11,732 bases of DNA from Bacteroidales bacterium (GTDB lineage Bacteria > Bacteroidota > Bacteroidia > Bacteroidales > NBLH01): assembly GCA_021647685.1 (NCBI GenBank), contig JAKIUH010000098.1, forward strand, positions 1-11,732. The letters are read 5' to 3'. The notes beneath the pieces are model-generated. The model worked only from the letters and a program-made list of their open reading frames with translations. It ran no database searches and was not told the DNA's origin. A program made the position numbers and the translations under genes. Below are positions 7,832 through 11,732 of this stretch, one piece after another. Numbering within the stretch: the first letter of the stretch is position 1; each line of letters starts with the position of its first letter.

Positions 7832-8057
7832 ATTAATTTAAATTGTATTTTTAATTTTTGATAATTAAAATTGGTGCTTTGAAGCCTCCTTTTCATACTA
7901 CGAATTAACATTATCTTTTTAATGTTTTTTTTATTTTTTGATGAATGGAAAGTATCATTATTTCAAACTAAGGTATTTGTTATACAAGATTATTCCTTTC
8001 AATGATTAAATAATGTCAATATAGACTTATCAAGGTATAGCATTAAAATTTATTTAG

Positions 8058-8065
8058 TAAATTTG
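8058..8065 (+). promoter_or_regulatory. Possible -7 element for the surface-protein genes
   Basis: TAAATTTG fits the Bacteroidota TAnnTTTG element and would start a transcript near 8071, about 48 bases before ATG 8119. The upstream TTTG box is not clear at the usual spacing. The perfect palindrome at 8061-8074 overlaps the element. Confidence 0.38.
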
Positions 8066-8074
8066 AAATCAAAT
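8061..8074. repeat. Perfect inverted repeat overlapping the candidate promoter
   Basis: ATTTGA-AA-TCAAAT has 6-bp arms and a 2-base spacer. It overlaps the candidate -7 element and the predicted start point, the usual place for an operator. It is short and AT-rich, so chance is a real alternative. Confidence 0.4.
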
Positions 8075-8118
8075 CTAAAAAAGATTGACCAAATTAAACC
8101 ATAAAACTAATTCTTTCA

Positions 8119-8610
8119 ATGAAAAAACTTTTAGTATTAAACCCCATTTTTTGGGTATATTTAAATTGTTTTGGGCAAATACTATCGCCGGAAACTATTC
8201 TTTCATCCGGAGGTGAGTTTGCAAATAGCTCAGCTCAAATTTCATGGACATTGGGTGATTTTCAAACAACCACCTATGTAAAAGATCAACTTGTACTTAC
8301 TCAGGGTTTTTTGCAGAGTGAAATAAAAGTAACCGCTATATTTGATATTAATCAATCAGAGGATATTGAACTTAAAGTATATCCAAATCCAGTAACTAAT
8401 TATTTGTATCTGAAAGTAATCTCACCTAATAGTAAGAAGTTATCATGGCAATTAATTAATCAGAACGGTAAACTTATTAAATATGATGATATATACAATA
8501 GGAATACAGCGATAGATTTTAGTGTGTATAAAGATGGAGTTTATTATTTAAAAACCTTTTCTAAAGACGGTAGTTTTATTAAGATATTTAAGATAATACG
8601 TGTTAATTAA
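8119..8610 (+). CDS. Small secreted protein with T9SS type A sorting domain
   Basis: This 163-residue protein begins with a hydrophobic signal peptide (MKKLLVLNPIFWVYLNCFGQ, cut probably after about residue 19). A short module follows with ILSSGGEF (27-34), ISWTLGDFQTTTY (41-53) and LTQGFLQ (60-66), a pattern common in Bacteroidota secreted proteins. The C-terminal 75-80 residues form a T9SS type A sorting domain: VYPNPVTN at 87-94, GVYYLK at 140-145 and a basic beta-rich end, KIFKIIRVN. The domain directs export across the outer membrane by the Por/Spr machinery, after which it is normally removed and the cargo attached or released. Very little cargo is left once both ends are removed, so its role is probably structural or accessory. 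The next gene starts 37 bases later on the same strand, which suggests co-transcription. Confidence 0.88.
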   Translation: MKKLLVLNPIFWVYLNCFGQILSPETILSSGGEFANSSAQISWTLGDFQTTTYVKDQLVLTQGFLQSEIKVTAIFDINQSEDIELKVYPNPVTNYLYLKVISPNSKKLSWQLINQNGKLIKYDDIYNRNTAIDFSVYKDGVYYLKTFSKDGSFIKIFKIIRVN

Positions 8611-8647
8611 ATTAGGTTTATACTACAAAAAACTAAAAACAAGAGCA

Positions 8648-10807
8648 ATGAAAAAAATATTTACAATAATCAGTTTCAGTTTTATATGTGGAAATATGCT
8701 GTTCGCGCAAGTTCCCAACTCAATTCGCTATCAGGCGGTTGTAAGAGATGGCTCAGGACAATTGGTTGCAAATAAAATGATTTCCTTACGTTTAAGTATT
8801 CTTGCCGGGAGTGCAGTTGGTGAAGCTGTTTATGCAGAAGTTTTTCAGTATGCCACTAATGAATTTGGGATTGTTTCACTAAATGTTGGAAGTGGCTCTA
8901 CAATTAACGGAAACTTTTCTCAAATTGATTGGAGCAGTAACACCTATTATCTTCAAGTAGATATAGATATAGATGGTGGAGAAAACTATCAATTTATGGG
9001 CACATCACAAATACTTGCAGTTCCTTATGCTTTACAAGCTTTAAATGTTACAAACAAAGACGATGCAGATGCTGATCCTTCAAATGAACTCCAAAGTATT
9101 TCAAAAAGTGGGAATACAGTTACCCTTTCTAATAACGGAGGTTCTTTTGTTGATGAGGTGGATGATGCGGATAATGATCCTTTAAATGAAATTCAAGATT
9201 TGAGTCTCAATAATAATATTCTTGTGATTACAAATAATCCAAATGCAACCCCAATTAGTTTATCTGCTTATCAGGGAACCAATACTGATGAACAAACGCT
9301 TTCAACAAATATTGTAGGAAATATTGTTGAACTTACTATTGGAGGTGGAACGGGTGGAAATACGGTTAGTTTTGCACTACCCGATGATTTTGTAAGTAAA
9401 CAAAATGGAGGTACTTTTCAAGGAAGCATTTTTGCCGCAAATTTAAGCGGGACTAATACAGGAGATATGAGTAATGCCGATGTTGTTAATGCTTATAACA
9501 CCGGTTTCCCGGATCATTTCACAACTGTTGATCGTGTAAAACTAGATGGAATTGAAGCAAACGCAACTGCTGATATGACTTCTGCTGAAATTGTAGCTGC
9601 CTATCAAAGCGGGTACCCAAATTATTTTAACAGTACAGACCGTACTTTGTTGAATAGCATTGAGTATGGTGCAACAGCAGATATGACCAATACAGAAATC
9701 GTTAATGCATACAATACCGGTTTTCCTGAACATTTTACAACTGCTGATCGTACTAAAATAGACTGGTTGGGTATAAGTAATAGTTTTACGGTATCCGGTG
9801 GACACACTGTTCAATTTAATTCGCAAGGAAATACAATTCTTACTTTACCTGTTACAGGAACTATTGCAACTGAGAGCTATGTGCAAAATAATTTTTTAAC
9901 AGCTGCTTTATTGGACGGTAGAATATTAGTAGGAGAGAGTGGTTCTGCTATACAATTAGATGCACGTGGTGACGGGCAAATTCTTATTGGAAATGGCAGC
10001 AATTTATTTTCGCGACCGATAACAGGTGATATTACTTTAACAAACATGGGTAATGTTACGGTAAATACAATTGGTGGAAATACTATATCATTAGGAGGTA
10101 GTTTTAGTACAACGACAGATAATATAACTTTAAATGCCAACCCGGCAGGCTCAAATGTAACTTTACCCACCAGCGGTACTTTAGCTAATCAAAGCTATGT
10201 AGATAATCAAGTAGCCAGCAGTAATGTGTTGAACAGTGCGCAAATATTTGTAGGAAATGCGAGTAATGTAGCAACTGGCGTAACATTAAGCGGCGATGCA
10301 AGTATTGATAATACAGGAAATTTGACCGTATCGAGTATTGGTGGCAATTCGGTAAGTTTGGGCGGTGCATTAACAACGGGTGGCGCATTGACTTTTAACG
10401 GAGCCAACACGGTACAATTTACCAGCACGGCTGCAACCGATGTAACTTTACCTACCAGCGGTACATTAGCCAATCAAACGTATGTAGATAATAGAACAGG
10501 TACGAATATTATAACGGTTGGTACGATAACAACAGGAGTGTGGAATGGTACGGCTATTACAGGGAATTATCTGGATTTGAGTAGTCCGGGAGCAATCGGA
10601 AGTACAACTCCAAACAGTGGAGCATTCACTACACTGTCTGCAAGCGGTGCTGCTAGTTTTAACGGAAATGTTAATATTAATGCCGTTTTGCATTTAACTC
10701 CTATGGCTCAACCAACATCTCCAACTGAAGGAGATATTTATTTAGATAGTACAGATAATAATATTTATTGCTATTTAAATGGTGGTTGGGCACAATTAAA
10801 TAATTAA
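8648..10807 (+). CDS. Exported tail-fibre-like repeat protein (Bacteroidota surface protein)
   Basis: This 719-residue protein starts at ATG 8648, because MKKIFTIISFSFICGNMLFAQ is a clear signal peptide. An upstream ATG at 8600 would bury the peptide behind 16 polar residues and overlap the previous gene. Residues 22-135 are a module common in Bacteroidota surface proteins (PNSIRYQAVVRDG, GTSQILAVPYALQA). Acidic linkers DADADPSNELQ and DDADNDPLNEIQ follow. Residues 273-377 hold three 36-residue units of the DMTxAEIVxAY...DRxxL type seen in phage tail fibres. Residues 445-616 hold two longer repeats ending in TLPTSGTLANQ. The end has ITTGVWNGTAI, GSTTPNSGAFTTL and EGDIYLDSTDNNIYCYLNGGW, again tail-fibre-like. 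No T9SS sorting domain, lipobox or membrane anchor is visible. It is probably a long beta-rich fibre on or outside the cell; binding partner unknown. Confidence 0.85.
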   Translation: MKKIFTIISFSFICGNMLFAQVPNSIRYQAVVRDGSGQLVANKMISLRLSILAGSAVGEAVYAEVFQYATNEFGIVSLNVGSGSTINGNFSQIDWSSNTYYLQVDIDIDGGENYQFMGTSQILAVPYALQALNVTNKDDADADPSNELQSISKSGNTVTLSNNGGSFVDEVDDADNDPLNEIQDLSLNNNILVITNNPNATPISLSAYQGTNTDEQTLSTNIVGNIVELTIGGGTGGNTVSFALPDDFVSKQNGGTFQGSIFAANLSGTNTGDMSNADVVNAYNTGFPDHFTTVDRVKLDGIEANATADMTSAEIVAAYQSGYPNYFNSTDRTLLNSIEYGATADMTNTEIVNAYNTGFPEHFTTADRTKIDWLGISNSFTVSGGHTVQFNSQGNTILTLPVTGTIATESYVQNNFLTAALLDGRILVGESGSAIQLDARGDGQILIGNGSNLFSRPITGDITLTNMGNVTVNTIGGNTISLGGSFSTTTDNITLNANPAGSNVTLPTSGTLANQSYVDNQVASSNVLNSAQIFVGNASNVATGVTLSGDASIDNTGNLTVSSIGGNSVSLGGALTTGGALTFNGANTVQFTSTAATDVTLPTSGTLANQTYVDNRTGTNIITVGTITTGVWNGTAITGNYLDLSSPGAIGSTTPNSGAFTTLSASGAASFNGNVNINAVLHLTPMAQPTSPTEGDIYLDSTDNNIYCYLNGGWAQLNN
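9464..9778 (+). repeat. Three tandem 36-residue (108-base) tail-fibre-type units
   Basis: Units begin at residues 273, 309 and 345 of the fibre-like protein, each with DM(S/T), an (A/T)(D/E)(I/V)V.AY segment, a G.P..F segment and DR. Units 1 and 3 are closest (NAYNTGFP in both), but their codons differ at many third positions. The duplication is therefore old and the protein sequence has been kept. The third unit diverges after DRTKID. Confidence 0.85.
9980..10495 (+). repeat. Two long direct repeats (about 77 and 84 residues) in the fibre-like protein
   Basis: Copy one covers 9980-10210 and copy two 10244-10495. Both run from a (L/F)(I/V)GN.SN segment through GN(L/V)TV..IGGN(T/S)(I/V)SLGG to TLPTSGTLANQ.YVDN. 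Their ends are close at DNA level: 10157-10207 and 10442-10492 match at 46 of 51 positions by eye. A degraded third copy of the end segment lies near residues 388-416. Confidence 0.8.
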
Positions 10808-10832
10808 GCTTGGTATTTTTAAAAATATAAAA

Positions 10833-11732
10833 ATGAATTATAATAAAATAATCATTTTAATAAGTAGCCTCTTTGTGATATTGATTGTTTCATGCGAGAA
10901 GTTTGATATCGTCAGGGTGATGGATACCAAAACAGACAGTATTGAGGTAAATTCATCAAAAATTGTTGCTTACGGTACCATTTTGGATATTGGAGAAAAA
11001 AAAATTATTCAACATGGACATTGTTGGTCCACTAATGAAGAACCAACGATAAACGATTATAAAACAGAATTAGGTGAAATTGAAGGGCGTGACACTTTTA
11101 TTAGTGAGCTGAGAAAAATAATACCCGGGATAGAACACTATATTAGAGCTTATGTTTATGATGGCAAAGAATATGTATATGGAAATACTTTGAAATTTAT
11201 AGTTACAGCCGACGATATTGAGTTTACTACAGATAGTTTAACCCGACTATCAGAAACAAATCTACTGGTAAGTTCAAATGTTCGTAATATTGGCTCGATG
11301 AATTTTGAAGATTACGGACATTGTTGGTCTCAAACAGACCCACCAACAATTGATGATGCTAAAAGTGCTTTTGGCTCTTTGGATAGTAATAAAATATATA
11401 CCTCAGCGATTAACAATTTGAATATGGGGCGCTATTATGTTCGTGGATATTTAAAATCTGCCGGGGGGATAATATATTCTAATACAGTAGTGTTTGAGTC
11501 TGTTATTCGTGTTGAGACAGGGCTTGTTGATGTGCAACAAACAAACGCAACAGCCTATGGAGTTATTAAAAGTTTAGGAATAGAACCTATTAGAGATCAC
11601 GGGCATTGTTGGTCATTACAAACATCTTCGCCAACATTAAACAATGAACATAATTCATTGGGGTCAATTAGCAAGCTAGGACCTTATTCAGGAGATATTA
11701 ATAATTTATTGCCAAATAAAACTTATTATATA
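10833..11732 (+). CDS. Repeat-containing lipoprotein with GHCWS motifs, 3' end outside the window
   Basis: The frame is open from ATG 10833 to the end of the window (300 codons, no stop). It begins with a lipoprotein signal peptide: hydrophobic residues 6-20, then lipobox LIVSC with Cys21, so the protein should be lipid-anchored, probably in the outer membrane. Three repeats of about 95-100 residues follow, each with a [HY]GHCWS motif (residues 61-66, 161-166 and 256-261), then a P-T segment, a GSL/GEI turn and a YY(V/I)R or HYIR strand (Y.IRAY near 103-107, YYVRGY near 201-206). The pattern looks like tandem beta-sandwich domains found in Bacteroidota lipoproteins of unknown role. The cysteine in every motif sits next to His and Trp. 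It lies 25 bases after the fibre-like gene. No enzyme motif is visible; I do not assign a function. Confidence 0.85.
   Translation, partial: MNYNKIIILISSLFVILIVSCEKFDIVRVMDTKTDSIEVNSSKIVAYGTILDIGEKKIIQHGHCWSTNEEPTINDYKTELGEIEGRDTFISELRKIIPGIEHYIRAYVYDGKEYVYGNTLKFIVTADDIEFTTDSLTRLSETNLLVSSNVRNIGSMNFEDYGHCWSQTDPPTIDDAKSAFGSLDSNKIYTSAINNLNMGRYYVRGYLKSAGGIIYSNTVVFESVIRVETGLVDVQQTNATAYGVIKSLGIEPIRDHGHCWSLQTSSPTLNNEHNSLGSISKLGPYSGDINNLLPNKTYYI

Larger units (their letters stand above)
7663..8118. other. Divergent intergenic region between the polysaccharide and surface-protein genes
   Basis: These 456 bases are very AT-rich and contain no credible open reading frame on either strand. They must hold the control regions of both flanking gene sets. 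One promoter-like element faces each way (listed separately). A short hairpin ATGGA-ACG-TCCAT (7695-7707) lies in the leader of the minus-strand gene, 33 bases before its start, and a spaced pair CATGC/GCATG lies further upstream at about 7749-7778. Both are short enough to be chance. No transposon end or attachment site was recognised. Confidence 0.7.

Noticed and set aside
8600..8647. Upstream ATG of the fibre-like gene
   Set aside because: It overlaps the previous gene and puts 16 mostly polar, basic residues in front of an otherwise perfect signal peptide.
9464..10495. Repeats as a CRISPR array
   Set aside because: The repeats are in frame, encode conserved protein units and have no unique spacers of constant length.
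9542..10693. Several minus-strand open frames inside the fibre-like gene
   Set aside because: They are antisense images of the repeats; their products are low-complexity and match no family I recognise.
8648..10807. Prophage tail-fibre gene
   Set aside because: It has a secretion signal and a Bacteroidota surface module, and there are no capsid, terminase, lysis or integrase genes nearby.

Overview
The window looks like AT-rich chromosomal DNA from a member of the Bacteroidota. The lineage signs are a type IX secretion (T9SS) type A sorting domain, a surface protein with the Bacteroidota-type N-terminal module joined to phage-tail-fibre-like repeats, a repeat lipoprotein, A-rich stretches before start codons instead of Shine-Dalgarno sequences, and one match to the TAnnTTTG promoter element. 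No tRNA, rRNA, CRISPR array, insertion sequence or integrase was seen. Species cannot be read from the sequence.

Positions 1-7662 are a polysaccharide (O-antigen or capsule) locus, all on the minus strand. In transcription order it holds a UDP-glucuronate 4-epimerase-like SDR, a multi-pass O-antigen polymerase/ligase-type protein, glucose-1-phosphate cytidylyltransferase (rfbF), an extended SDR reductase/epimerase, an RmlC-like sugar epimerase, the PLP/[2Fe-2S] enzyme RfbH, an E3-type flavin reductase broken by one in-frame TAA, and the first 77 codons of a DegT/DnrJ/EryC1 sugar aminotransferase that runs off the left edge. The last six are closely packed and probably one operon. RfbF makes CDP-glucose. 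RfbH and its reductase remove the C-3 oxygen from CDP-4-keto-6-deoxyglucose. An RmlC-like epimerase plus an SDR reductase could then yield a CDP-3,6-dideoxy-L-hexose of the ascarylose type. The CDP-glucose 4,6-dehydratase that must act between RfbF and RfbH is not in the window.

Positions 7663-8118 form a divergent intergenic region with one candidate promoter element facing each way and a 14-bp palindrome next to the rightward one.

Positions 8119-11732 are a plus-strand set of three exported proteins with gaps of 37 and 25 bases: a small T9SS-sorted protein, a 719-residue tail-fibre-like repeat protein, and a lipoprotein with roughly 100-residue repeats, each carrying a GHCWS motif, that is cut by the right edge. 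They are probably co-transcribed and act at the cell surface. Their function is unknown.

Nothing here is clearly a new defence or mobile system. The points most worth checking are the nonsense codon at the flavin-binding motif of the reductase, the reductase's missing ferredoxin domain, the missing dehydratase, and the three-gene surface cassette.
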